From NCBI GenBank assembly GCA_934047225.1, contig OW203989.1, positions 17,769,977 to 17,833,976 of the forward strand: 64,000 nt of DNA, in the 5' to 3' direction. Below are positions 1 through 8,807 of the stretch, piece after piece (the stretch's first letter is position 1; every line of letters begins with the position of its first letter). Made by a program: the position numbers and the translations under genes. Under the pieces are notes generated by a model, which saw only the letters and a list, made by a program, of their open reading frames with translations, ran no database searches and was not told the origin of the DNA. The stretch comes from Ypsolopha sequella (lineage: Eukaryota; Arthropoda; Insecta; Lepidoptera; Ypsolophidae).

Positions 1-295
1 AACTCTCTAGAGAACGACACATGTGTACACATTCGTGCCGCCGATACAAACAATCTCGCGTATTCACCGTGTCTTGTGAACATATAAGTGCTGTGCATTA
101 CTCCAAGACATCCAGCTCATCACTGCTCATCACCGCCAACTCAATCAGCCCAACGAGAGGAGACGACACACGGCGGATTTGCCGGCCCATCGAAACATAC
201 CAACCAGGTCAGTCAGTTTACCCACAATTCTCTCGTGTCAACCCATCCGTTTATCCTCTTTCATCATCTCTGCATTCTTGTAGCCAGCGGCTACA
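1..295 (+). repeat. 5' LTR, 3' portion only
   Basis: These bases match the reverse complement of 7135-7429 with one visible mismatch near position 278. The LTR ends in ACA at 295, where the inverted copy places its boundary. The inverted copy shows that the whole LTR is 469 bp, so about 174 bp lie upstream of the window. Short open frames in this segment exist on both strands because of the inverted copy and are not genes. Confidence 0.9.
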
Positions 296-1551
296 TTTTT
301 GATCCTTCGAGACCGTTTTCGAACCATTTTTGGCCCTTCGAACCGTTACTGAACCAGCCCCCGTCGATTTGTTACAGTCCATTTTCAATCCAAGAAAATT
401 TTTGGTTTATATCACCCCCCGCCTATCCCCCGCCGGCCCGTAACTTTGTTTGAACCAGCCCCCGTCGATTTACTACAGTCCATTTTCACCCGGTTACATA
501 TTTTGCCCCCTTTCCCGGCAAAAAATATTTTGTGGTCTCGAATACCTACAGCGGGTAGGTAATTAGAACCGCCGCCTAGAAAATTCCATTTATCGGTATA
601 GAACCGGCCCCCCCCCGCCCCTTTACAGAATAAACTCAGTTTGTTATTATTATTCAGCTCAGATAATATAATTATATTCATTCAGCCCAATTGTTTATTA
701 CAGTCCACTATACTTCTTTATTAAACCCAAATTTTACGAGATTTTGCGAGATATTTATTTTTCGGTGCGAGTATACATTTGCTTTATTTCGTGCACTTAT
801 ATACGTCACATATATACGTAAGTTACGTGTGTTGAGTACATAAGTACACACGTTATACGGTTACGTATTATTACGTTGATTAAAGCTTGATTAGCATCAT
901 TGGATTGTCCGCTCATTTAGATACGATTTCTGCCAGGTAAACGCATTCTTTGTTGTTTATGAGTTCGAAGCAGTAGGCAGATATTTTATTCTATAAATAG
1001 AATGTTCGACGACTGATGTTGTTGTTGTAAAGGTACTTTCGTCTAAACAAGAACTAACGTGTATTGTCGGCACATGATTTCAAGGCAAATAACATAAAAG
1101 TGAACAGGTTCATCGGCCCTTTTCGATATTTTTGTGTTGCGGTAATCTCACGTCGCAGTAATAGTATTCCGGACAGTTTGATCGTGTTATTGTCTGCTTT
1201 TTAACCGGATATATATATAGCACAAATATAGTAAAAAAAAAAATTTGTTTTTTCATCTCATCTCTGCTCTTGTTGTTTGTGGTACACATATAGGGTGTTC
1301 CACGTTGGTGTATCAGCTCATATACAGGTTGTTTTTTAAAAAAAAAAATATTTTTTCTCTCTCTTTCGTGTTTATTTAAGAGTTCTGTATTCCGTTTGAA
1401 CATAGTCATTGTTACTTCATCCGCGCAAGTATCCCAGCTATATTCATCTGTCTCATTAATTATTTTGGTTGTACGTCCGCCCTTATAGTTCAGTTCAAAC
1501 TCGTTGCGTATTTTGTCTTAGTAATCAACCACCTACTTTAACAAAATTAAG
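296..1551 (+). promoter_or_regulatory. BEL/Pao leader between 5' LTR and gag
   Basis: This 1.25-kb untranslated leader should hold the primer-binding site and packaging signals. I could not identify a primer-binding site with confidence: no clean TGG-initiated tRNA complement follows the LTR directly. The leader contains a 38-bp direct repeat (350-387 and 451-488), C-rich tracts near 414-440 and 607-620, and A/T tracts. The gag start context is AAG ATG C. Confidence 0.6.
350..488 (+). repeat. 38-bp direct repeat in the BEL/Pao leader
   Basis: Copies at 350-387 and 451-488 both read TGAACCAGCCCCCGTCGATT followed by a TACAGTCCATTTTCA block, with two differences. A shortened third echo of the TACAGTCCA block lies near 694-702. 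This may be a duplicated cis signal or a simple replication-slippage product. Confidence 0.75.
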
Positions 1552-3120
1552 ATGCCTTCGAAATCACAAGCCGCGATGTTTCGTGAGGCCGTAAAGGCGA
1601 TAGTTCTGTTAAAGGAGATCGGTGCGGCGGTAGAGGCAGGCGACAGAAAAACTTATTCTGTGGCGGATTTCACCGCTCGTTACGCAAACATACAAAGCGT
1701 TAAAACTAAGTTAGAGAACGTATATTATGAGATCCTTGACGATGAGGATTTGTCCGACGAAACTGAGGCAACCTACACAAAAAATTTTCAGTCGGCACTT
1801 AGCAATTATGATGCTATACTAGTGGCATTCGAAAATTTAAAAGTAAAATCAGCTCTTCCGGACAAGACGCAACCCCTCAGCTCAGGTACACCCGTTGGTG
1901 TTTTACCAAAAATACCCATACCGGAGTTTCATTCGAACGTTGAAGAATGGCCCTCATTTATTGCCGTTTTTAGGAGCCTCGTCAGTGAGATGGCTACAGT
2001 CTCGGATGCTGTCAAACTACATTATTTGTTAGGCGCCCTAAAGGGTGAGGCACATGATATGGTGAAACACCTCTACCCTACCAACGAGAATTATCCCATA
2101 GCCATGGAAATTCTCACCAAGCGTTACGACAATCGTCGTGTACTCATTGACCGGTTTGTGGACATCATCATGAACCTTCCGCACATTCACATGCGCTCGG
2201 ATATCCGCACATCGTTTTTGATACCGCTTATCTCAGCGCAAAGCGCTCTCCGCAACCTCGATCTGCCCATGAAAGATTCCGACTATGTTTTCGTGTCCAT
2301 GGTGGTGCGAAAACTACAAGGCGAGCTCCGCACTCTTTTCGAGCGGAAGTACGGATCTCGTGCAACTCTGCCCACGCTCAAGAACCTCATTGAGTTTTTG
2401 GAAGAGCACGCACGCTGCAAGGAGAATGAGTCATCGTTCCTTGCGTCACAGGAGGCTCCTTCTTCATCACGGCTCGGCCCGTCAGAAAGGCTCGCTCAGC
2501 TCAATAAGCTGCTTCAACCCACTCGAGGTACTCCACGTCAGCCCTACCAGGCTCATCAAGAGTTCCGCCCCATAGCTCCTCGGCAGGACAATCGCTCCCC
2601 CCGTCCTATTCGTCAACCATTTATGGCATTTGAGACAGCGCCAGTTTACTCGGCCCGATCATCCCCATCACCCACTCGCCGACAGAATTATTCGGCTCAA
2701 CCTTCTTCCCCTACTGGTGGTATGCCATGCCCATACTGCAGGAATAGGGGACACAAACTCATCGCCTGCCCAGAGTTCAACAACCAGCCAGTTCAAGGTC
2801 GGTGGGACTTTGTGAACTCACGCAACCGGTGCCGACGCTGTTTGGGTCCTCATTATGAGAACGAGTGCAGGTCTACACGTGCATGCAAGGAGTGTGGGCG
2901 GTCTGACCACCACACTTCACTGCATCGTCATGGGGCCATGTCTCCGACACGATCATCTGCTCATTTGCTGCCTCCGTCTCTACGTGAGCAGCCCAGACAG
3001 CGCTCAGCGCATGAGCCTCAGTACCGTTCGGCACATGCTACACAGGCATATACGTCCCATCCCAACTCGCCCACTCAATCGCGATCGCCAAATAGGTCTC
3101 GGGTAGGTAGTCAACAGTGA
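1552..3120 (+). CDS. gag: BEL/Pao Gag (DUF1759 capsid-like, three zinc knuckles)
   Basis: This 522-residue protein should form the nucleocapsid-like particle that packages element RNA in the cytoplasm. Residues about 118-205 carry the DUF1759 signature (LPKIPIPEF, EEWPSF, KLHYLLGALKGEA, LTKRYDNRR). The C-terminal third is Pro/Ser/Arg-rich and has three zinc-knuckle-like motifs: CPYCRNRGHKLIAC (about residue 393), CRRCLGPHYENEC (about 427) and CKECGRSDHHTSLH (about 445). The start at 1552 is the first ATG of the frame and has a good context. The frame ends in TGA at 3118-3120, but no other stop occurs in this frame before 7180, so Gag and Pol are in register. BEL/Pao elements usually encode a single Gag-Pol polyprotein. 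The TGA is therefore either a recoding (readthrough) site or a recent nonsense change. Confidence 0.9.
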   Translation: MPSKSQAAMFREAVKAIVLLKEIGAAVEAGDRKTYSVADFTARYANIQSVKTKLENVYYEILDDEDLSDETEATYTKNFQSALSNYDAILVAFENLKVKSALPDKTQPLSSGTPVGVLPKIPIPEFHSNVEEWPSFIAVFRSLVSEMATVSDAVKLHYLLGALKGEAHDMVKHLYPTNENYPIAMEILTKRYDNRRVLIDRFVDIIMNLPHIHMRSDIRTSFLIPLISAQSALRNLDLPMKDSDYVFVSMVVRKLQGELRTLFERKYGSRATLPTLKNLIEFLEEHARCKENESSFLASQEAPSSSRLGPSERLAQLNKLLQPTRGTPRQPYQAHQEFRPIAPRQDNRSPRPIRQPFMAFETAPVYSARSSPSPTRRQNYSAQPSSPTGGMPCPYCRNRGHKLIACPEFNNQPVQGRWDFVNSRNRCRRCLGPHYENECRSTRACKECGRSDHHTSLHRHGAMSPTRSSAHLLPPSLREQPRQRSAHEPQYRSAHATQAYTSHPNSPTQSRSPNRSRVGSQQ

Positions 3121-3123
3121 CTA
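3118..3123 (+). promoter_or_regulatory. Candidate stop-codon readthrough site between gag and pol
   Basis: The junction reads CAA CAG TGA CTA. UGA followed by CUA is a well-known leaky context used for readthrough in some viruses and animal genes. After the stop, 37 sense codons rich in His and Ser continue in frame to the ATG at 3232. The alternative is a CGA-to-TGA transition at a former arginine codon. Sequence alone cannot decide. Confidence 0.45.
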
Positions 3124-3231
3124 CCTACAATAACAGAGCACTATGAAGGCGAGGACGACCAGCACTCAGCACACTCAGCACACTCATCACACATTCACTC
3201 ATCACATACACACTCAGTTCATTTTCACTCA

Positions 3232-6200
3232 ATGACTTCAACTCCAACAGAAGATTCCTGTAACTCCGCACAACGTGTAGTGACCGTCACTAACACACCA
3301 ATTTTGTTGCCAACCGTCTCACTTAAAATAGCAGACGTAAATGGTCAATTTCACTCAGCACGAGCCTTGTTAGACTGTGGAAGTATGCTGACTCTTTGTT
3401 CTCAGCGCATGGCCACAATTTTAAATTTGCCATTGAAACATACATCTCTAAAAATCGCAGGAGTTGGAAATCAGCACACACAAGACTCAAAGGCATCAAT
3501 CACAATTGTATGCCGCCCTACTCACCGTGACACACCTATGATCACGGCCACAGACCATATATTGAAGAACGTAACTGGGTACCTACCGTTGGAAAAGGTT
3601 CCAGATCTCGCTCAGTTAACAGGTCACCCGCCGATTCCTCTTGCTGATCGAGAATATCACACACCAGCTCCGGTTGATCTAATACTAGGATCTGACGTTC
3701 TTGGTCAAGTGTTAGACGGAACCAAGGTTTCGCTCGGCCCTGGCAAGCCTATAGCCTTCGGCACGATATTTGATTTTACATTGATTGGACCTTTCGAAAG
3801 TTTACATACTTCACCCACGAATCAGGTCAACTCAGTTCACATTGTCGGCTCTCACACGGACTCAGAGCGTTCCACTCATGACATTCACAAAAGTCTTGAG
3901 AGGTTTTGGGAATCCGAGGAACCCCAAACCTACAAGCATACCAGCCCATTAGAGGAACAGTGTGAGGACATTTTCCGCACCACAACTACTCGTGAACCAT
4001 CAGGTCAATATGTGGTTACACTGCCCTTTTTGCACAACGCGCCGACATTAGGTTCCACTCACGCTATTGCACTGCGCAGGTTTCTCAACTTAGAGAAGAA
4101 GTTGCAAGCGAACCCGCCCTTCCGCTCGAAATATGTAGAATTCATGTCAGATTACATAAAATTGGGACATATGTCGCCGTGTCACCCCAATACCTTTGCT
4201 CATAAATCCCATTTCTATATCCCACATCATGGCATATTCAAGCCAGGATCAGAAAAGTTACGCTGTGTGTTTGACGGAAGTTGTAAGAGCTCAAACGGCG
4301 TCAATCTAAATGATTGTCTTCATACAGGTCCAGCTCTTCAGCAAGATATTGTTGACATTATCATGTCCTTCAGGATCTACTCACAAGTTTTCAGCACAGA
4401 CATCCGAATGATGTTCCGAAATATACTCATTCACCCAGAGCAAAGACGTTTTCAACTCATTCTCTGGCGGTCTTCACCCGACCAGCCCTTGCTCACGTAT
4501 GCCCTTAATACCGTCACATATGGATTAAGGCCCAGCCCATACCATGCCATCCGCACTTTACTCCAATTGGCTGATGACGAAGGTCATCGCTACCCCCACG
4601 CTGCTCAGGTCCTCCGCAAATCAATATTTGTGGACGACATTCTCTCAGGTGCAGATTCTGTAGAATCTGCTCAGTCGCTCCAAAGCGAACTGATCGAGTT
4701 ACTCGCCCTAGGTGGCTTTCAGCTCAGTAAATGGACCTCCAACTCGCCCCAGCTCCTTGAACGGTTCCCAGATGACCAGTGCGACATGCCCAAGGACTTT
4801 GACTTCAGTCCCGACTCTAATTCCATTAAGGTTCTGGGAATACAGTGGATTCCTCAAACTGATGAGTTCACTTATCGCATTTCTCTGCCCACTCATGCTC
4901 AAGTCACAAAGCGCTCCATTCTCAGTACAGTAGCGTCTCTCTATGACCCCAATGGCTGGGTTACTCCAGTCATCTTCCGCGCAAAGATTCTTCTCCAGAA
5001 GCTTTGGCTTCTGAAAATAGGATGGGATGAGCCTATCTCTGAAGAAGTCCACACAGAGTGGCAACACATCTCAGAGGATCTTCCTCAGCTCTCAAACCTC
5101 CGTTTACCTCGGCACATTTGTAAGTACAAGCCCACGTCTACTTACTCACTTCACGGGTTCGCGGACGCATCAGAGGCTGGCTTTGGTGCCGCTATCTACC
5201 TTCATGAGCGCAATATCACTGGACATGTCAATGTACACCTAATCATTGGCAAGTCCAAGGTCGCACCCATTAAGACTCGCCTCTCAATCCCGAAATTGGA
5301 ATTGTCAGCCGCGACTCTTTTATCTCAGCTCATGACTCGAGTGTCAGCCCAATTGTCAGCTCATATAGCCATTCAAACACACATATGCTGGTCAGATAGC
5401 ACAATAGTGTTGGCATGGCTCAATACGCCACCTCACCGATTACAGACTTTCGAGGCCAATCGAGTGGCTAAGATCACAGCTATTTCAACTAGCCATACGT
5501 GGAGGCATGTGCCCACGAATCTCAACCCTGCTGACTGTGCAAGCAGAGGCATGTCTGCCCAGTCTCTCTCACTTCATGACCTTTGGTGGTCACCCAGTTG
5601 GCTCAAAGAACCTACCTGCACTTGGCCCAAGATGCCACCCGCTCTAGGCCATCATGCTCTCCCAGGCCTTAAGCCCAAAAAGGTACCAGCACACATAGCA
5701 GTCCCAGATATCGATCTGGACTTGCTCACTCGCTACAGCTCACTTGACAAGCTCGTCGGAGTGACGGCTTGTATTAAAAGGTTCATATTCAATTGTCGGC
5801 ACAGCCCAGATGCACGACGCTCTGGTCCGTTGACAGCTAGTGAACGCAGGGACGCTCTGTTGCACTGGGTCCGCTCTGTTCAGCACAATGAGTTTGCTGA
5901 AGACATTAATCGTATCCAGACTGATAAGGTTTGTCCCGTTCGGCTCCAGCGTCTCTCGCCCTTCATAAAGGACGGCCTCTTGAGAGTCGGTGGTCGTCTC
6001 TCTCACGCGTCAATTAGGTATGACGCTCAACACCCACTCATTCTACCCAGTTCAAGTCCGCTCGTAGATCTCATTATAGATCACTATCACACAATACACT
6101 GCCACCCTGGAGCTGACACATTACACGCCATATTACGCCAGCAGTACTGGATTCTGTCCGCTCGTCGTATTATTAGACACCGCGTGTTTAAATGTATTAG

Positions 6201-7179
6201 ATGTTTCCGGTGCCGCGCTCAACCTAAGGCTCCGCTCATGGCTGATCTCCCAGTAGACAGAGTTACTCCTCAGCCAGTTTTTAGTCACGTCACGACGGAC
6301 TTTGCTGGCCACTTCTTCGTTAAATCCAGCACGTTGCGGAACGCGAAACTCATAAAAGCGTACTTTTGTATTTTCGTTTGCCTCGCAACAAAGGCGGTTC
6401 ATTTGGAACCAGTCTCTGCACTCTCAACGGAAGCGTTCTTTGCGGCATTGCAACGTTTTATCTCACGTCGCGGTACTCCGGTTCTCATTCGCTCAGACTG
6501 CGGCACAAACTATGTAGGTGCTAGGAATCAACTCATTGAAGTTCAGAACTTCCTCAGGTCAAACAATGATGCAATCACTCACAAGCTCGCGAATCAGCAC
6601 ATAACTTGGTTACTGAACCCGCCTAAAGGGCCTTGGTTCGGCGCTCTGCACGAAATAAACGTAAAATCCACCAAGCAACTACTTTATCGTGTGATAGGTG
6701 AACAGCACCTCACTTTTGAGGAATTTTCTACTCTTTTGGCTCGAATTGAGGCTGTACTCAACTCAAGACCCCTCTGCCCAATTTCATCCGACCCTACGGA
6801 TTTTGAACCTCTCACGGCCGGACATTTCATTATTGGTCGTCCACTCACCGCTCTACCTGAGCAGTCTTTTGACGACAGACCCATATCTGCTCTTAAACGG
6901 TTTCAACTCATTCAAGCGCTCTCTCAGCGCTTTTGGACTCTCTGGTCCAGATCCTACCTCCATACCCTGCAAACCCGCTCCAAATGGCTCTCCCCTTCTT
7001 CCCCTCCTCAAGTGGGAGACGACACACGGCGGATTTGCCGGCCCATCGAAACATACCAACCAGGTCAGTCAGTTTACCCACAATTCTCTCGTGTCAACCC
7101 ATCCGTTTATCCTCTTTCATCATCTCTGCAAAAATGTAGCCGCTGGCTACAGGAATGCAGAGATGATGAAAGAGGATAA
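3232..7179 (+). CDS. pol: BEL/Pao Pol: protease, reverse transcriptase, RNase H, integrase; C-terminus replaced by LTR
   Basis: This 1315-codon frame encodes the retrotransposon enzymes that copy RNA to cDNA and insert it. The aspartic protease has ALLDCGS (D about residue 48). The reverse transcriptase shows STDIRMMF (about 389) and FVDDIL (about 467), which supply the catalytic aspartates. RNase H has FADASEAGFGAA (about 643), PKLELSAA and CWSDST. The integrase has an HHCC zinc module (about 950-995), then DFAGHF, IRSDCGTNY and GALHE, with 51 residues between the second D and the E. Near residue 1262 (about nt 7015), right after PPQVGD, the conserved C-terminal tail stops and the frame reads through a direct LTR fragment and then inverted LTR. 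About 55 residues are therefore not pol-derived and the integrase C-terminal domain is incomplete. The ATG at 3232 may not be used if Pol arises by readthrough from gag; the frame is open from 3121. Confidence 0.92.
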   Translation: MTSTPTEDSCNSAQRVVTVTNTPILLPTVSLKIADVNGQFHSARALLDCGSMLTLCSQRMATILNLPLKHTSLKIAGVGNQHTQDSKASITIVCRPTHRDTPMITATDHILKNVTGYLPLEKVPDLAQLTGHPPIPLADREYHTPAPVDLILGSDVLGQVLDGTKVSLGPGKPIAFGTIFDFTLIGPFESLHTSPTNQVNSVHIVGSHTDSERSTHDIHKSLERFWESEEPQTYKHTSPLEEQCEDIFRTTTTREPSGQYVVTLPFLHNAPTLGSTHAIALRRFLNLEKKLQANPPFRSKYVEFMSDYIKLGHMSPCHPNTFAHKSHFYIPHHGIFKPGSEKLRCVFDGSCKSSNGVNLNDCLHTGPALQQDIVDIIMSFRIYSQVFSTDIRMMFRNILIHPEQRRFQLILWRSSPDQPLLTYALNTVTYGLRPSPYHAIRTLLQLADDEGHRYPHAAQVLRKSIFVDDILSGADSVESAQSLQSELIELLALGGFQLSKWTSNSPQLLERFPDDQCDMPKDFDFSPDSNSIKVLGIQWIPQTDEFTYRISLPTHAQVTKRSILSTVASLYDPNGWVTPVIFRAKILLQKLWLLKIGWDEPISEEVHTEWQHISEDLPQLSNLRLPRHICKYKPTSTYSLHGFADASEAGFGAAIYLHERNITGHVNVHLIIGKSKVAPIKTRLSIPKLELSAATLLSQLMTRVSAQLSAHIAIQTHICWSDSTIVLAWLNTPPHRLQTFEANRVAKITAISTSHTWRHVPTNLNPADCASRGMSAQSLSLHDLWWSPSWLKEPTCTWPKMPPALGHHALPGLKPKKVPAHIAVPDIDLDLLTRYSSLDKLVGVTACIKRFIFNCRHSPDARRSGPLTASERRDALLHWVRSVQHNEFAEDINRIQTDKVCPVRLQRLSPFIKDGLLRVGGRLSHASIRYDAQHPLILPSSSPLVDLIIDHYHTIHCHPGADTLHAILRQQYWILSARRIIRHRVFKCIRCFRCRAQPKAPLMADLPVDRVTPQPVFSHVTTDFAGHFFVKSSTLRNAKLIKAYFCIFVCLATKAVHLEPVSALSTEAFFAALQRFISRRGTPVLIRSDCGTNYVGARNQLIEVQNFLRSNNDAITHKLANQHITWLLNPPKGPWFGALHEINVKSTKQLLYRVIGEQHLTFEEFSTLLARIEAVLNSRPLCPISSDPTDFEPLTAGHFIIGRPLTALPEQSFDDRPISALKRFQLIQALSQRFWTLWSRSYLHTLQTRSKWLSPSSPPQVGDDTRRICRPIETYQPGQSVYPQFSRVNPSVYPLSSSLQKCSRWLQECRDDERG
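7015..7129 (+). repeat. Direct LTR fragment fused to pol
   Basis: From GAGACGACACACGG onward this segment is identical to 158-274 of the 5' LTR. It lacks the first part of the LTR and its last 21 bases. The junction with pol has the short shared word GGAGACGAC, which is compatible with microhomology-mediated deletion joining pol to the LTR. Confidence 0.9.
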
Positions 7180-7603
7180 ACGGATGGGTTGACACGAGAG
7201 AATTGTGGGTAAACTGACTGACCTGGTTGGTATGTTTCGATGGGCCGGCAAATCCGCCGTGTGTCGTCTCCTCTCGTTGGGCTGATTGAGTTGGCGGTGA
7301 TGAGCAGTGATGAGCTGGATGTCTTGGAGTAATGCACAGCACTTATATGTTCACAAGACACGGTGAATACGCGAGATTGTTTGTATCGGCGGCACGAATG
7401 TGTACACATGTGTCGTTCTCTAGAGAGTTCGGACGAAACAGAATGAAGCCAGCGCCCGCGCGCGCCTCGACCGGCGCGCGGCGGGGAGGGGGTGGTCGTT
7501 CGCGCGTGCGCACGCGAATCACACGTCATGCTGCGCGTGAACACCGCACAAGAATCGATCCCACTTAATATCGTATTTACAAGATCATGAGACTTTTGTA
7601 ACA
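7135..7603 (-). repeat. Complete LTR in inverted orientation
   Basis: Read on the minus strand this runs from TGTTAC at 7603 to GGCTACA at 7135, with TGT and ACA termini as expected for an LTR, 469 bp long. The part 7135-7429 is the reverse complement of 1-295. The five A residues at 7130-7134 match the TTTTT that follows the 5' LTR, so this copy derives from a 5' LTR plus 5 internal bases. The upstream part of the LTR (7430-7560) is strongly GC-rich. Confidence 0.88.
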
Positions 7604-7626
7604 TAAAAAATAACCGGATGTAAATA

Positions 7627-8247
7627 GACAGGCATCTTTATCTGATCATACAAGTCTCTAGTAGAATTAGAAAGCTAATTTGGATCTTTAAATCACTTCG
7701 TCATATAGTGCCTGCGAATAAATTTAAACATTGTGCTAACCAATCCAAGAAAAATCTACTTAATATTGTTTATATTGCTCTGGCACAATCTACTATAACA
7801 TATTGTGTCACTGTATGGGGAGGTGCACTAAAGACGAAATTCATGGAAGTTGAAAGAGCCCAACGTTCATTACTAAAAGTGATGTATTTTAAACCTTTCA
7901 GATTTCCCACTAAAGATCTTTATGAATGTTGCGATTTGTTGACAATCAGGAAGTTGTATGTCGTTCACACAATTGTTAAAAGACATAGATCTCTCGCTTA
8001 TGATCCTACTATAAATAATAAAAGGAGAAAGGACATAGTGGCTCTTACTGAAAATGTTAAGACTAGTTTTGCTTGTTACCAATATAATAAATTATCTACG
8101 TACTTATACAATTCCCTAAATAAAAAACTAGATATATACTCTATGAACACGTTTAATTGTAAAAGTACTGTTACGGAGTGGATTAAACCATTAAATTATG
8201 AGGATGTAGAGAAGCTTCTGATATGTACAAGTGGAACAGTGGATTAG
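7627..8247 (+). pseudogene. Non-LTR retrotransposon ORF2 C-terminal fragment
   Basis: The frame is open from 7624 (after a TAA at 7621-7623) to the stop at 8245-8247, with no proper start. The peptide has the usual post-RT signature of jockey/CR1-type LINEs: IRKLIWIFKSLRHIVP, then ALAQSTITYCVTVWGGA, then VERAQRSLLKVMYFKPF. This region follows the catalytic palm in such proteins; the endonuclease and RT core are missing, so the copy is 5'-truncated, as is typical of LINE insertion. No internal stops are seen, so the copy is not very old. The exact clade is uncertain. Confidence 0.8.
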
Positions 8248-8650
8248 GTAAATATCAATCAAATTAGAAATTGTATTAATATTGAAATATATATATATAT
8301 ATATATACATACAAGGAAAGAAGAGTTTAAATAATTATCGTTTATTGTTATTTAGTATACATATAAATAACTAATATTCACACACACACACACACACACA
8401 CACCCTTACATACGCACCCTCACACTCACCACAAAGTAACTAGAATAAGTTAAGTTAAGTTACTTTAATTTAATTTAATTAATTTAATGCAATCTTTACT
8501 TGTCATTGTTAACTTTATATAATAACTGTGTGGAAGAGCGGGGTCTCCTAATACAAGTATTTACGTACTTAAAAGGAGTCTCCAACCCAGCTATGTTAAA
8601 CCGCTTTTAATGATAAATAAAGATTTTTGTATTTTTTGTATTTTGTATAC
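8248..8650 (+). repeat. LINE 3' UTR with TA, CA and pentanucleotide runs
   Basis: This follows the LINE frame directly. It contains an AT run (about 8286-8306), a CA run (8379-8403), an AAGTT/TTTAA run (8448-8485) and a conserved-looking block with GGGGTCTCCTAATACAAGTA (8539-8558). It ends in an AATAAA-containing stretch and a short TTTTTGTATT repeat near 8618-8648, which resembles the simple-repeat 3' tail of jockey/CR1 LINEs. Confidence 0.65.
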
Positions 8651-8807
8651 TGAACACCTATTCTGAGAATTGTGTCCAACGAACTTATAAGAATTTAATG
8701 GTTTTATTTATTTAAATAATACACCATATAATAATATTGCACATTAAATAAAATCTAAAGAATGGTAATTGAATCCCAAAAGCCGTTAAAAATTGGACAA
8801 ATCCCTG

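Larger units (their letters stand above)
1..7603 (+). mobile_element. BEL/Pao LTR retrotransposon, rearranged 3' end, 5' LTR cut by window edge
   Basis: The element holds a partial 5' LTR (1-295), a leader (296-1551), gag (1552-3120), pol (3232-7179), a direct LTR fragment (7015-7129) and a complete inverted LTR (7135-7603). The pol order of aspartic protease, reverse transcriptase, RNase H and integrase, together with a DUF1759-type Gag, is diagnostic of BEL/Pao. LTR copies inside the window differ at about one base over 295, so the element is young. A normal 3' LTR is absent, which makes this copy structurally defective. Target-site duplications cannot be checked because the left end lies outside the window. 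Confidence 0.93.

Noticed and set aside
331..345. TGGCCCTTCGAACC as a primer-binding site
   Set aside because: It starts with TGG and resembles a tRNA 3' complement, but it is 35 bp from the LTR end and the spacing to the T-stem complement is wrong.
88..453. 121-codon frame in the 5' LTR and its mirror frames at 7094-7604
   Set aside because: They arise from the direct and inverted LTR copies, overlap on both strands and have no protein motif.
2285..3106. Frames of 60-96 codons in alternative phases within gag
   Set aside because: Shadows of the gag frame, which carries the zinc knuckles and the DUF1759 signature.
4708..5067. Minus-strand frame of 119 codons inside pol, and similar ones at 5740-6006 and 6133-6402
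   Set aside because: Antisense shadows of the reverse transcriptase and integrase coding sequence.
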